Source: Cyathus striatus (Eukaryota; Basidiomycota; Agaricomycetes; Agaricales; Nidulariaceae). From it: 64,000 bases of DNA. Under the pieces are notes generated by a model, which saw only the letters and a list, made by a program, of their open reading frames with translations, was not told where the DNA came from and searched no databases. The number at the start of each line of letters is the position of its first letter. Position 1 is the stretch's first letter. Shown here piece by piece: positions 10,645 to 23,489 of this stretch. Both the position numbers and the translations under genes were made by a program. The stretch covers positions 4,216,001-4,280,000 of the forward strand of contig JAOVFP010000007.1 of the NCBI GenBank assembly GCA_025738555.1, given 5' to 3'.

Positions 10645-12412
10645 CAGTGAAAGCTGGTCCATCCACAATGTGCTATAACTGCAACAAAACAGGACACTTC
10701 AGAAGGGACTGCCCCTTCCCTCAATGAGAACAACTAAGGAGCAGCACACTCAGTGAATAATGACACCAACACAAGAGACTACAAAAATGATCAGGAAATG
10801 CCTGATAATGATAGTGAGGGACAAGGACCATACAGGGATGGGGAGGACATGATCCATATCAATGTCAAAGATTCCCCAAGCTATGAAATCAATAGTAGAT
10901 TGGATTACTACAATCCTTATGACCAACAGGACTCAGTGAGAGCATCAGTAGTGTACTCAGTGGTACCTCCACCAGCATATACACCATCAGAACTGACAAT
11001 CTAAAGGGTAACTCTGAGAGCTACAAAAGAAACAATCAAATGACTGACAATCCCAGTGGGACAAAAGGAGTGCTTGGACACCTATGTACCAGTAGGAAAA
11101 TTCAAAGTGTGGATACTCTGGGACTCTGGAAGCATGACCATGGGGATAACCCCAACATATGTGCAGTCTGCTGACATAGTGGTAAGTGGACTCTCAAAAG
11201 AGTACATCTTCCAACTTGGTACCATCAGGAGCTAGTTAACCATAAAGTATGGCACATACCTGAACCTTGGGATACCAGGGGCACACAAAGCTATGTGTGC
11301 TGATGTTGCCATCTTTGATCAATATGACATGATTATAGGAACACCCACTATGAGGGAGTTGAAGGCACAGCTGGACTTTACCAATGACACTGTTATCATC
11401 AACAGGCAGGCATTCCCAGCCATACAGGTAAATCTGAAGGAGACAGACAGGAGACTCTGCCAATTTCAATCAGGTAACATGAAGGAAAAATGACAAGACA
11501 AACCTGATAGGGAAGGGACCCACCCCATGAAAACACTACCAGAAGGACACCCTTCATTACTCATGACTGAGGAGGAATACCTCCAGAACCCAACACAACC
11601 ATTAATGCCTAAGCAGGAAAAGCAAGAGCCTGCAAACACAACAGGGAAAACACACCCACAAAAGAAACATGCTGAATACCCAGCTAAAATGACCAAACCA
11701 ACAGTTGAGCACTGTCAACCAACATCATCAAGAGTAAAAGTGGAGGATATGGTAACAGATCTACCAACACCAAAATACCCACAATATGACAACCCACAGC
11801 ACAAAGTACCATCAGTATGGACTTATGACCCACCCATGCCAACAGAATGAAACTGCATGATATCTGACATGCAGAACATGAGAGGAGCCAAAGAAATCAT
11901 TAAGAGTGCACTATATGGGTCACCCCAACTGCATGAGATCTCTGACCAGATTGAATACCCCACACCCTCCAAGGACACAAGAATACACTGCCTCAACCCA
12001 AGCAGCAAACTGGAATACAAATGATTGATACAAAACCTCTGGGAGAGATATGCACCCAGCAGCATCAAACCACCACCCAAGGTGGACAAAGGAAAGAGAA
12101 GGGAAGACTCATACACTAAGGGGGACATCCCCTCCTTGTGACAACACTGGGCAAGAAACTACTTGGACCTCCTCAGTGGAACATCCAAAAGGCCACCACC
12201 ATTTCAAGAAGTCAATCATGAGATTAATCTAATCAACAAGAACAAATAATACACATATCACATGCCCAGGTGCCCCAATTCCTTATGAGAAGAGTTTCAC
12301 AAAAAGCTCAACTAATACCAGAGCACAGGATGGTGGGAACTGAGGTCAGTTACCCAAGTGGCCCTGCTACTATGCTTGGCAAAGAAAGACAACTGCATTC
12401 ACACCATGATCA
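10645..12412 (+). pseudogene. Gypsy-1 gag end and protease
   Basis: A CCHC knuckle (CYNCNKTGHFRRDC) ends at a stop just after 10720. The next frame opens at 10753 (acidic, MNNDTNTRDYKN). The protease follows after two stops: ILWDSGSMTMGITPTYV near 11110 holds the D-S-G catalytic triplet, and YDMIIGTPTMRELKAQLDF near 11320 is the flap/hydrophobic strand region. A Pro/Lys-rich linker (11527-11850) leads toward RT. Frame changes and TGA stops show it is dead. Confidence 0.8.
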
Positions 12413-12692
12413 TGTTAGATGTACTGGTTTGCACAGCTCTCTTAGGCTATGTTGAGCTGTGTATGTAGCAGTGCTTTGCACTGCTCTGCTGTGTAGCACT
12501 GACTTGTACAGCATTGCTATGCTCCACAGGTTTGCTGTGCATTTACTTGTATATAATCACTCTGTATCCTGGTAGTTGACAACAAGTTTCCTCCCCATTT
12601 GTGTCTGTGTCAGTGTTTGTGTTTGAGCTATTACTCTCTTATCATCCTCATATTCTCTCAATCACCTCTCTCTACTCTTGTTACTTCTGACA
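12413..12692 (+). mobile_element. Solo LTR, family A (280 bp)
   Basis: Begins TGTTAGATGTACTGG, ends TTACTTCTGACA, flanked by GATCA at 12408..12412 and 12693..12697. It contains TATATAATCACTCTGTATCC, a likely promoter TATA. Same length as the 6662 copy but opposite orientation. Inserted between the protease linker and RT of Gypsy-1. Confidence 0.9.
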
Positions 12693-12697
12693 GATCA

Positions 12698-13860
12698 ATG
12701 TGCATTAGCAAAATGACAATACAGTCAAGGATGTAACTCCTCTAGTAGACCAAGACATGATACAGGAAGACATAGCAAGAAGCTACTACAGGTCAAAAAT
12801 AGACCTAACAGATGTGTACAAACAAGTACACATGTGACCAGAGGATGTCACAAAAACTGTGTTCACAACCATCTGTGGCACATACCTCAGCCACATCATG
12901 CAACAAGGGGACTGTAACACCCTAGCAACATTCCAGTGGTTAATGACAGCTATATTCCAGGACACAATAGGCCAGTTTGTACATATGCACATTGATAATA
13001 TCTTTATCTTTTTGAACACTATCAAAGAATATAAGGCCCATCTCAAACTAGTGTTCAACCACCTGCAAGTGAATGAACTATTCCTCAAATGGGCTAAATG
13101 TGAACTATATGCAGAACATATAGAATGCCTAAGCCATCTAATTGATGACAAAGGGACACACCCTAACTCAGACAAACTGAGCTGTATCCATGACTGGTGC
13201 ACACCCAGAGACTACAATGATGTGCAACAATTTGCAACAATTCATGGGTCTGGTTAACTATATTGGGCACTTCCTACCCAATATATCCACATACACTAGC
13301 CCACTCTTGAACATCACTCAGAATGGAGCCCCATTCATGTAGCACCTGCTGTACCAATGGTGCTTCAATATGATCAAGCAGGTATGCTGCAAAACACCAG
13401 TACTATCACCAATCAACTCCAAAGCAAACCAACCCATATGGCTTATATGTGATGCATCCAAGATGGGAATAGGAGCAATGTATGGCCAAGGGCCTACCTG
13501 GAACAAATGTCAACCTGCAGGATTTATGTTAAAAAAATTCACCATGGCCCAACACAATTATACAGTACATGAGCTAGAAACACTAGTGATCCTGGAAGCT
13601 TTGCAGAAGTGGGAGGACAAGCTGGTCAGGTACAAAATACACATCATAACTGGCCACAAAGCCCTCAAATTCTTCAAGATACAAGGCAGGCTATCCAATC
13701 ACCAGCAATGCTGGATGGATTATATGGCCAGATTTGCATTCAACATCACATATGTCAAAGGAGAATATAACAAAGTAGCAGAGTGTCTCTCTTGCTACTA
13801 TGAAAGTGACACACCACAAGACAAATATGACAAACACAAGTATGTCTGGACTGACACTTG
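12698..13860 (+). pseudogene. Gypsy-1 reverse transcriptase and RNase H
   Basis: RT: SKIDLTDVYKQVHM, a stop, then PEDVTKTVFTTICGTYLSHI, MQQGDCNTLATFQWLMTAIF, and HIDNIFIF at the catalytic site, where YxDD is degraded to HIDN. After a frame change and stops near 13257-13340, RNase H reads LICDASKMGIGAMYGQG, AQHNYTVHELETL and ITGHKALKFF. The loss of a catalytic Asp and the frame breaks rule out activity. The TAG inside PFM.HLLYQ stands where relatives have tryptophan. Confidence 0.85.
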
Positions 13861-14049
13861 AATTGACCCCATGGGAAAAGATTTCCCCTACCCAAGACAT
13901 GAGGAACTCCTCAACCACACTGTAGAAATAAGGGCACTCAGGGCAGAGGAAATACACTGTAGCAAGCAGCTATGAGAAAAATGAGAACTATGAGATATCA
14001 AAGCACAGGAGCTTGCTGAACACAGCAGCAATACCAGCACACCACTGGA

Positions 14050-15414
14050 GATGAGCACACAGCAAAACAGGAATGAGATCACTCTAGAAGAATCCATGTT
14101 CAACAAAACACTGCTACCACCACCACCAGTGGCAACTGACAACACATTCATTCAATCAATAAAGGAGGAATACCCCAAAGACAAACTCATGAGCATCATC
14201 ATGAACAGCCCAGAAATGTTCCCCCACTTCCCTATCATGGATGAAATCATCCACACCAAGAATGTAAAAGGGGATGAAGTGGTATGCATACCATGAAACA
14301 GGATGCTCATCACAACAATTTTGGAGCAGGCCCACAAGATAGTAGAACATTTCAGTAACCAGTACACAGCTGAATACATATGCAGATGGTACTGGTGGCC
14401 CCAGCTGGTGAAAGATGCCTGAGAATTCTGCTGAACATGCAAACTATGCCAAAGAGTGAAAAGCTCCAACCAGCACACAGCTAGAAAATTGCACCCACTA
14501 CCCATACCATCAAAGCCTGGGACTCCATAGGAATGGACTTTGTGGGACCATTTGTGAGAAGTAACAAGAATAGAGGGGGTGGATGGAGAGAGAATAGAGG
14601 GTAATAAAGAGCAAGGAAGGTGGTAAGGGAGCAAATGACTCAGACACAAACACTAATACAGACACAAGATGGGGAGGAAACTTGTTAACAACTACCAAGT
14701 TACAGAGTGTTTATATACTGAGTAAGTCTACCAAAGTCCTAACCAAAGTCCTGTAACTAAGGTAACTGACAGCTGTCAATCTGTCAATCACAAATCTGTC
14801 AATCAAGTATCTGTCAATCACAGATCTGTCAAGTATGACAGGTGACAAGTGACAGCTGTCAAGGAAGCTGTGCAACCCAGAATATCTAACACCATTCTCA
14901 GAAACCAAAGGATACAACTACCTCTGGGTAGTAATATGTTGCATGACCAACATAGTCCACCTCATCCCAGTGAACACAAAAATGTCTGCCTCCAAACTAT
15001 CCTGGATCTACAAGAGAGAAATCATGTGATTGCACAGCCTACCCAGCTCAATAGTCAGCAACTGTAACCCCAAGTTTACATCCAAATGGTGGATATCTCT
15101 ACACTAAATAATGGGCACCAAACTACTCATGTCAACATCATTCCACTCACAGACAGATGGACAGACAGAGCACATGAACTGTAGCACAGAACAGATCTTT
15201 TGAACCATGGTACACCTGGACCAAAAAGATTGGATTGAGAAAGTTGATATGGTGGAGTTCACAATTAACTTGAGTGTCTCCAGTACCACAGGGTACACAC
15301 CATTCAAACTGAATTATGGGTATCTACCCTCTATGCTCTGGGAAATCCATAGCAATGAAATAGCATACTGCAGGATATGCACATTTGCAGAGCAAGCACT
15401 CCTGAACACTATAG
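14050..15414 (+). pseudogene. Gypsy-1 integrase N-terminal and catalytic parts, split by a solo LTR
   Basis: The zinc-binding region reads HFSNQYTAEYICRWYWWPQL with EFC.TCKLCQ, and DFVGPFVRS starts the core at ~14530. The family A LTR (14553..14891) is inserted there. The core resumes after it: NNYLWVVICCMTNIVHLIPV, LHSLPSSIVSN, then SFHSQTDGQTEHMN near 15130 and TTGYTPFKLNYGYLP near 15290. Stops interrupt it at several positions. It ends at the hAT-like insertion at 15423. Confidence 0.82.
14553..14891 (-). mobile_element. Solo LTR, family A variant (339 bp)
   Basis: Starts TGTGAGAAGTAACAAG, ends AATATCTAACA, flanked by a perfect CCATT (14548..14552 and 14892..14896). It is longer than other copies because of an internal stretch of CTGTCAATC repeats at ~14770-14830. 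Same orientation as the 6662 copy. Confidence 0.85.
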
Positions 15415-15422
15415 AAGCCCAC

Positions 15423-17798
15423 TAGGCAACACCATGGGTAACCCATGGTATATGAGCAGCTACCTGTACCCATACCCACCAAAACCCATACCCTTGGTCG
15501 TGGGTATGGGTTCCCATGGGTATGGCAGGTAGTGGGTAAACCCATGGGTTTTTGGTTAAATTGAAGGAGAAATAAAATAAAAATGTATATTAGATTGGTG
15601 TAATATATAGTAGTAGTATATATGCATGACACACAGTTTTAATCACAAATGTGCATACATTCATATGAGAAAGAGTTTAGACTTGAAAATAGTACTAGAT
15701 AATAGTGGGGGGGGGGGTAGATATGAAAGAATAAATCATAGCATTAGAATGAAAAGTCCAAATTGTACATTTAATAGGTCATGATATGCATGTAAATAGA
15801 AAGCAATGCACTTAATTTAAAATTCTTCCAAGTCTCGATTTTGAGACTCCAGTACCAAGCATGTCGAGTGAGGAAATAGTGGGGAGGGACTGAGTTCCCA
15901 TGCTGCCTCCCATAATTAAACAAGGGATAACAAAAAACCTATTAAAAAATACATAACTCTGCATTAGTATTGGTTTAAAACACTTTAAACAAATAGCTAC
16001 ATAAAAAACTTTACCTTTAAAAATATGACATTGCATTCTATACATGAGTATCCCAAGCCCAGAACAAACAATAGAACTATTAACAAAAGTCAGCATGCAA
16101 TAACAAGTGTGGAGATAGACAAAACATGGACTTACTAAATCCCTCAGACTCAGACTCCCTGAGACATGAGACATGAGGTGGCACTTGTACAACAATGACA
16201 AGGCAATGAGACCAAGACAGAAAGATTGAGAGGAGAGTGTGAGAAGGGGGGAAAGGAAGAAAGAACAGAGTGAAAGGTGAGTACCCCAACAGTTAGGAGT
16301 TCATGCAGAAGTGGAAAACCAACCCATTAGGCCAATGAAAATGAAAATGATGTGAGCAGCTGGCACTGCCACATCAGCTGATTACCCGATTAGGAAGGTA
16401 ACCAATGGGATGCTCAAATGAGTGCACATTGCAGAAAGGGAGCATGCTGGGCTATGTGCACAATTGGCTGACTGCTGCCTGGGTGCTGATGACACATTAC
16501 CTTACACATGGACCAGGGAAATACCAGATCTCAAATAGAATTTTATTACTATGCAATTTGTAAGTAGAGTAGCTAGAAATTGTATATAGTAAGGGAAAAG
16601 GGAAGAAATAAGGCAGGAACTGCCAGGCATTCTTCTCCCCACAGACAGGGCAGTATACAGATGAGAATCAGAAATATTTACAAGACATTTTGATACTGAA
16701 TTACATACTGAGTTTGCTGAACTGAAATCTGAATACCTTGAATTTTGAATACCTTGACATGTTCTAAGAATAAAACTAAGTTAAACTGATCTAAAAATAA
16801 CTTGTTCTATTTTCGGATTTGACACAATTACACCCCTCAAACTTACTGAAATCACATCTCGGGATTGGAGTATTATTATTATATTTGGAATTTTATTCTA
16901 AGTACATAAGTATTACTTAAACTCAACACATAACTCAACAGTCATTATAAACATTAAAGTGAGGGCAAATCTTATATGAAGCTATGAAATGAACAGGCCA
17001 GAACTGGTGGCAAAACAATAATAAATTATTAGTGTGGGGAGAGAATGATAGAAAAATACATAGTGTTGTAACATGTGCACCAAATTTTACATTCAATTGG
17101 TTGTTTTTACATTCAATATAGTACTAACAATATATTGATTTATGAAATGAATGGACCACACATGATGGTGAATGGTAATAATTGTTATTTGGGGAAGAAA
17201 TGATAGAAGATGTGATAGTATTAGAACAAAAGCGCCAAAATGTACAGCCAATATGCCATTCTGGACATTAACAGGAGTACAATCAGTACACCAATTTAAA
17301 AAACGAAAGGAGAACAAATGGTGGAGATATATGATAATTTATTTGTGGGGAAGGAAAGATAGATAAACTATAGAATTAGGATGAGAGGGTCAAATTATAC
17401 AGTTAATACACCATCCTCAACATTGAATATACATTCTCAATTTAACTATATCAACATAAACTATTACTGGTTGAATTATCATAAAATTATGGAGTGTCTG
17501 TCTGGAAACTATAGTTTAAGTAAAATACATGAGTATGGTGCCAAAGTTCAACCCCATGGGCTGAACAAAATACAAAAGTGGGTTCTCATGGTAATACATT
17601 GCACACTGTATATTAATGTACTCTATTAAGTCTTTGTGAAGGTAATTTATTACTAGCTTTGTACTTGCATGTTTTTATTCAATGTTCTACTCATGGGTAC
17701 CTGTGGGTTACAGGTACCTTGAACCTGACCTGCACCCATACCTGCTGGTACCCATACCTGTGACCCACATGGGTATGGTGTACCCATGCCATTGCCTA
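15423..17798. mobile_element. Non-autonomous hAT-like element (2.4 kb)
   Basis: The ends are TAGGCAACACCATGGGTA and, reverse-complemented, TAGGCAATGGCATGGGTA (15 of 18 match). Flanks are AAGCCCAC (15415..15422) and AAGCCCAT (17799..17806), an 8-bp duplication with one mismatch, typical of hAT insertion. The terminal ~120 bp at each side are dense in the word ACCCATRCC/GGGTATGGG. No transposase is inside. Blocks at ~15838-16020 and ~16345-16860 resemble 20030-20220 and 21480-22000, so it carries or shares other repeat sequence. It splits the Gypsy-1 integrase. Confidence 0.8.
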
Positions 17799-17806
17799 AA
17801 GCCCAT

Positions 17807-18357
17807 AATGCAATTATTGCCAACCACACCTTCCAAACACACTATGCTAATCAAAAACACAGAGAGGAACCAGACATACAAGTAGGAACAAAAGTATTCC
17901 TCTCCACCAAACACCTCAACATCACAAAAGGATGGGCAAGAAAGCTATACCCTAAATACATTGGCCCCTATCATGTTCTGGAAGCATTTCCAAACACATC
18001 AACCTACATGCTGGAACTACCACCAGCACTCCTCAAATGTAGGATATTCTCTACCATTTATATCAAGCTCCTGAAACCATTCAAGGTATCAGATGATACC
18101 TTATTCCCCAACAGAACATGCCCTGAACCATATGACTTTGGTATTGACAAAGACCATGAATGGTTAATAGATGAAATCATCAGCTACCAATGGACAAATG
18201 ACAGTAGCCTGGAATTCTAGGTCAAATGGAGCCTTGAGGATGTAACATGGGAGCCCATGTGCAAGTGCAAAGACCTTGAGGCACTGGACCAATACCTGGA
18301 ACTCCAGGGGGTACAAAGACCTAAGGTGCTAACAAGGACAACTGGTGGCAGTTGACT
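17807..18357 (+). pseudogene. Gypsy-1 integrase C-terminus and chromodomain
   Basis: Reads KVFLSTKHLNITKG, ARKLYPKYIGPYHVLEAF, YMLELPPALLKCRIFSTIYI, then a chromodomain (EWLIDEIISYQWTNDSSLEF, one TAG, VKWSLEDVTWEP, CKDLEALDQYLE). The TAG stands where a tryptophan or tyrosine is normal. Chromodomain integrases of this class are known to steer insertion toward particular chromatin. Confidence 0.88.
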
Positions 18358-18367
18358 ATGGAAAGAG

Positions 18368-19990
18368 ATGGCAAGTAAGGGTAACAACCATGTAACCAGA
18401 GCAGAGATTCAAATAGATAAAAAAATATGGGGATGCTACATAAGCAGACAACCCTTTCCTACAACTACTCCACATTACCACAACACTATGCACCAAGCCC
18501 TATCCAGCTATGCCCCTCAACACCAACTGACCCTACTGCAAGTCCTTCAGTGGGGGCACCAGCTCCCTCCATAATATGAGTGGGACCTCCCACACACAGG
18601 AACCAACAGAGAACCTGCCATCAAGTTCTGAAGAAGGGGGGAATGAATGGGAACAAACACATACACCAACAGCTCCCACACTGCCAACAGGACAGTATGG
18701 AATGGCATGGGGATCATTTCCCAACCACACACCATTCAGAACAGGGCCATATGGAGGATACCCTCCCATGAACACAGCACCAGGAATATACCCACACCAC
18801 ATGGGACACTCATACCAGCCACCACCACCATACAGACTATGGGTGCCCTACTGGGGACAACCCCTAAATGCACAGCCCACAATGAGTCAGATTGAAGAGA
18901 TGTAAGTGGATGACACTGACAGCACCACACCACAACTGAGAGGGAAGGAGAAGGAGAAGGAAAAAATGAAGGACAAAGGAAAGAAAAAGGCAACTGAGAG
19001 AGAACTAATTGCACAGGAACATGAAGAGTTGAACAGAGATAAGATGGAGATCCAGCAGATGCTGGAGAGACTGCAGAATGAAGGGGTGGCCCTTGAATAT
19101 GAAGAGGAGATATCACCAGACATCCTCTTTTCAATCAAAGCACTATTCACTAAAATAGATGACCTCAAATGGGAAAGAGGCCACCTCCAAATTGTGAACA
19201 AGGCCCTGAAGATGAGAAACCATCAACTGGAGATAGAAATCCAGCACATAAAGACAAAATGATCCCCACATAGGAGGACACTCCTCCCTGGGATGGCCAA
19301 CACTACATGTGGGAACCATTTAAACAGACAAGAATGGAACAATGAGTGCCACCACCTAGGGGAAGTATGCAATGACACAAAGAAATACCTAGGCACAACA
19401 CACATCAACAGGAGAACATCCCCTGGCAACAGACACAACATGGTAGGAGGGAAGACATCTTCCAAACAGGGAGCTCACACCCTACAAGAGCACTACCAGT
19501 ACAAGCACCAAGAAGCAGCACAGCATCATCAACACAACAAGCTGTAAGCCACCCCAACTAGATAGAAGAATGGCACCAGCCACACAATTAATGTGCCCAG
19601 GGCACCTATGTCTATCTCACACCACCCAACATGACCCTGTGATGAACCAAGAGATACTGGATAGACAGGTAGTGCTAGGGGATGATGAACCAGGCAGACC
19701 CTTAGACCCTGAGAGGGAATCACAGATGTCCAAAAGGCAGTGGAACCAGGAACTGAGAGACATGAGAATGGCTCAACAACAGTTCAGCCAGCAGATGATC
19801 AGGAGGCAGGAGAACCAGGACAGTATAACCAGCCACATCCCAGACATATTTGGAGTAATTTCCAACTGAAAAGGTAGGCTGGAACAGGAAAACATGCTGG
19901 CAGGCATGTATGAGCCCACCATATACCTATCATGGTGCACAACCACAGCATATGCTAGGGCAATAGCCACAGAAGCATCAAGAATTGAGG
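18368..19990 (+). pseudogene. Unidentified ORFs downstream of Gypsy-1 pol
   Basis: Three decayed frames: a Pro/Tyr/Gly-rich region (FRTGPYGGYPPMNTAPGIYP, 18576-18905); a charged coiled-coil (EREKEKMKDKGKKKATE-like then QQMLERLQNEGVALEYEEEI, to 19262); and a Gln/Arg-rich helix (RQWNQELRDMRMAQQQFSQQ, 19570-19869). Beyond one stop the frame continues with GRLEQENMLAGMYEPTIYLS to ~19990. They follow the chromodomain on the same strand, so they may belong to Gypsy-1 or to the front of another element. I do not recognise the product. Confidence 0.5.
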
Positions 19991-20002
19991 TATTGATATG
20001 CA

Positions 20003-22110
20003 TGTAATTGTATTCAAATGTACCTGTTTAATTTTCATGTCCTTTTCAATGGACTTCAGACTGAGAAGGTAGAGACTAAGGGGAGGGACTGAGCTCCTGG
20101 GTTGCCTCCCATACCAACTACTAAGAGATAAAACAATTACCTAAAAAACATAAACAACAGCAACTCCCTCTCAGTCTGAATTTAAAACACTTAAAAAATA
20201 CTTTACCTTTTCATTGGATGTCTTACCACAGTGTTTGGAACTTCAGAATAAATTTCCAGATGCCTTAAGTGAGATGAAAATGAGATCTGCCGCTCTGCTG
20301 GCTACTAAATCCATCTTAGTTGACAGCTGAGATTGAATATGACCCCCTTTTAGATTTTGAGTCTGGAGGAGGCCTACCACCCCCCCTTCCAGCTCCAAAC
20401 ACTTGTCCCAAACATCTTTTCAGACTAGTTCAAGGCTCAATGTCAACTAACCCTTCCAACCTTCAGGGTACTTCCTCATCTCTTTATCTGCTTGTTGTTA
20501 TCTAATCTTGCTTGTAGGCCTATGCACACACTGCAATTTATGTGCTGTGCTTACACTCATCTCAAAGCACTCTTTTTCACTCTTTTTCTTGTATTATTCT
20601 CTGCTACATTTGGTGGGTAACATTTTATGTTCAACAGGGCCTAAATAATTGAAGTTTTCACTCCACTGAATGGTCACTGCATTTTATTATTGCAGGTGAC
20701 CACTTAGTTGACATCCACAAGAATATATATTGAAGAAACTAATGAAATATAGGAGATATTAGCAGATAGTAGAGGCTTTGTAGACATGTTGAAGCAGCAT
20801 AAAAGTCACTGGAATTGTAAGTGAGCTACCATCTTTCTACTCCTACAATCCTTCTTACAATCTTTTCAACAATCCATGCTCTTTATATATATATGTCCAA
20901 TGTACACATTAGACAGTTATTTCTGTCAATATGTATGTTACTCCTTGTCTAATGTTTCTCAGTGAATGAATCTTATTCTCTAGCCTCAGAGTTCCAATAT
21001 TCAGCCATCACATACACATATCCATGTTGCTTAGATTTTGATAAGATCAGGGACTATTTAGGGACACTGTCATTGAGCTGTCACTATTTCTGTAAGAATT
21101 GTTTATTATCTGTATGTACATGTGTCCTATGGCTTGGAAACAAAAAGCTACTTTTGCCGAATGCCACTCACTTAAGATCTGGAAAAGTAGTTTGAAGTTT
21201 TAAATGCTGTGGTAAGGCATCCATTCTAAAAAGAACCTATTCAATATATGAGAAACTATGCATATCAGAAATTTGCATGTACAAGCATACTAGAGCTCAG
21301 AAAGACATACTGGCATTGAGAGTCACAATATAACAAAATGACAAACCCTAGACCTAGAACCAGAAGAAATAGCATGAGCTTGAGGCTGGGTGATGTGGGA
21401 ATATTTCAGACCAAAAAGATAACAAAGGATGACTACAGAGGAACATTATGATGATGAGTTATTGAGGAAACAAGAGATCAACACAAGCACATCACACATC
21501 ATTGCCACAACTTCCAAATTAGGAAGGCACTAATGGAAGCACATGTGTGAGTGTGCGCCATCACAATATGGCATCAGATAGAGAGATGTGGAAGTGCTGC
21601 AGTGATTGGCTATACACATAATTGCCAATGCTGGGTGCTGAGACACTACTAGTCTAGGCTGAAGCTACCATATGGGTAAGATAGTGCTGTAGATAGGGAA
21701 CTGTAAATATGTGTGTCAGTACATGTATATAGACAAGTAGGGGAGAAAGAAAACAGCAGGAACTGCACAGGCATTCTTCCCCCCCACAGACAGAGTGGTG
21801 TATCAGACAGAAGTACCAGAAATAGTATATAGTTTTGACATACTGAATTGAATTGCACTTGAACTGTTGAATTGTACTTGATCTGAATTAAAGCCTGACA
21901 GCTATAATTAAATCATTGAAGTCTCACCATGTTTTAAAAATAGAACAATCATATTCTAAATTTAGTTTGACTTTGAAAGAATTGAAATCCATGTGCCCTT
22001 GAACTTACAAAATCTTTGTGCACAGGAAACTTAGAATATAAATCATTGGAATAAGTAAAACTATTCTAAGTATATTTAAAGTATTCTAAACTCACATGTT
22101 AAGTACAACA
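20003..22110. other. Non-coding insertion-like segment with dispersed repeat blocks
   Basis: Breaks the downstream ORF series. Two blocks (20030-20220, with GGGGAGGGACTGAGCTCC and TGCCTCCCATA; 21480-22000, with GCAGGAACTGC and CAGGCATTCTTC) match sequence inside the hAT-like element at 15838-16020 and 16345-16860. The ~1.2 kb between the blocks here is absent or different in the other copy. I could not find clean termini. Confidence 0.45.
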
Positions 22111-23480
22111 GTATGAAATGACCAATTATATGTACCCAACAGTCCAGTATATGGAATAGTGCTACAAGGATTCCCCATGAATCCACTCCAGGAAAACTGT
22201 TACATCCATGTCTGGAATCTGCTATTCCACACTATTCTGCACTTCTGCACTATCCCGCACTTCCGCATTGGCTGCATTTCTGACCAATCATCGGAAACGT
22301 CGTCATGAATTATTGATTACTCACTTGTATTCATTTGTTATATCTTCATTTCGACTTACTCCTCTATTTTTACTTCTATCTGTTTTACTATATCACATAC
22401 AGCCTTTCCTTCCATTCTTCGGCCACTACTCCTCTATGGTGGCTGACTCCATGTTTACCTATCCCTAGCTATACCCTTATACTTCACTCAAAGTAAATTA
22501 CTCCATACTTTACTTAGTATTTAAGACCTAGTTTTTGTACAGTAACTGGAGTTTTCATATCAACTATGATTATGAATATACCACTATACTCCATCTTCTT
22601 GTCTCTAAGGTTTTGTCCTTAGTTCTGGGTCCCTATTCTGACCTTCCTCTGTTCCAACCTTTCTGCATTTCACACTTGACCTTGCTCCTACCTTGAGCTT
22701 GTTCCTACCTCGATCTTGAAATACGAACCACTGAGAATCACAAAGGGTGCAGCATATAAGCTGAAGCCAAGGTTCACCTCCACACTTTTTGAGTTCTCCA
22801 CTTCTGACCTTGAGCTTATTTAATACTATGAGTAGCTCCCTCCACACTAAACCCAGCACCTCCCTATTATCCCTCCAAGTGGTACAGTACATAACAAAAA
22901 CCACCTAAATGAGCCAGCACAAAGCTCCATGTATGAATCAGAGGATAGGATGCGGGCATATGAACTCCTATGGGTTCTGAGTTCTCATATTGGTAGCTGA
23001 GAATACCTGGCCAGAGGATCAGGACCACACAGTGTGACATCTGCTAATGGCAGATGTATTCTGGGATGGTATCCCCTTCCCAAACATTGCACATTCATTG
23101 GGACTATCTATTATCAACAGGCCACTCACCTCATTATCAGGAAATACTCAGAACATATCAGAAGGAGCTGGATTACCCATGCCCAGCAACATGGAACTAA
23201 TGAGGATTGACCAAATCTGCCAGTATGTAGCCCACCATGGACACCCAGAGAGCCACAATCCCATTATGGGCATAGCTATAGACTTTGGGTTCCAAGTGTG
23301 ATGGCCTTCAGGTACTCATTAGGAAGAGTGACAGCTCCATTCAGAACAATAGCAAGGGCAGCCTATCTTAAAGAACTAGCATTCTTGGTGGCCCAACCCC
23401 ACCTCTATCATGAAGAAATCACCCAATGGAACATTGCTAACCCAGGGGAGGCATTCTCACTGCAAACTGGCGAGGTCGTG
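22111..23480 (+). pseudogene. Continuation of the unidentified ORF series
   Basis: Before the LTR the frame reads NDQLYVPNSPVYGIVLQGF, PMNPLQEN. After it come YESEDRMRAYELLWVLSS-like residues, then MADVFWDGIPFPNIAHSLGL and MRIDQICQYVAHHGHPESHN, then a frame change into MMAFRYSLGRVTAPFRTIA and EEITQWNIANPGEAFSLQTG, where the KDZ element enters. The sense reading resumes at 31622 on the other side. Function not recognised. Confidence 0.5.
22198..22896 (+). mobile_element. Solo LTR, family B (699 bp)
   Basis: Begins TGTTACATCC, ends TACATAACA, flanked by AAAAC at 22193..22197 and 22897..22901. A CT-rich second half and the word GGGTGCAGCATATAAGCTGAAG are shared with 6196..7130. It interrupts the reading frame described at 22111-23480. 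Confidence 0.8.
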
Positions 23481-23489
23481 ACACTTAGC

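Larger units (their letters stand above)
10641..18357 (+). mobile_element. Gypsy-1: decayed Ty3/gypsy chromovirus with nested insertions
   Basis: Pieces in order on the plus strand are the nucleocapsid zinc knuckle, aspartic protease, reverse transcriptase, RNase H, integrase and chromodomain. It is interrupted by two family A solo LTRs (12413..12692, 14553..14891) and a hAT-like element (15423..17798), each bounded by a target duplication. The 5' LTR and most of gag are missing; the left edge abuts another relic near 10641. No 3' LTR was found; further decayed ORFs follow the chromodomain. Confidence 0.85.

Noticed and set aside
10641..18357. Reassignment of TGA to a sense codon to explain the many TGA stops in Gypsy-1
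   Set aside because: The NLR and KDZ genes read normally with the standard code, and the stops sit at expected Arg or Trp positions in decayed elements; mutation is the simpler cause.
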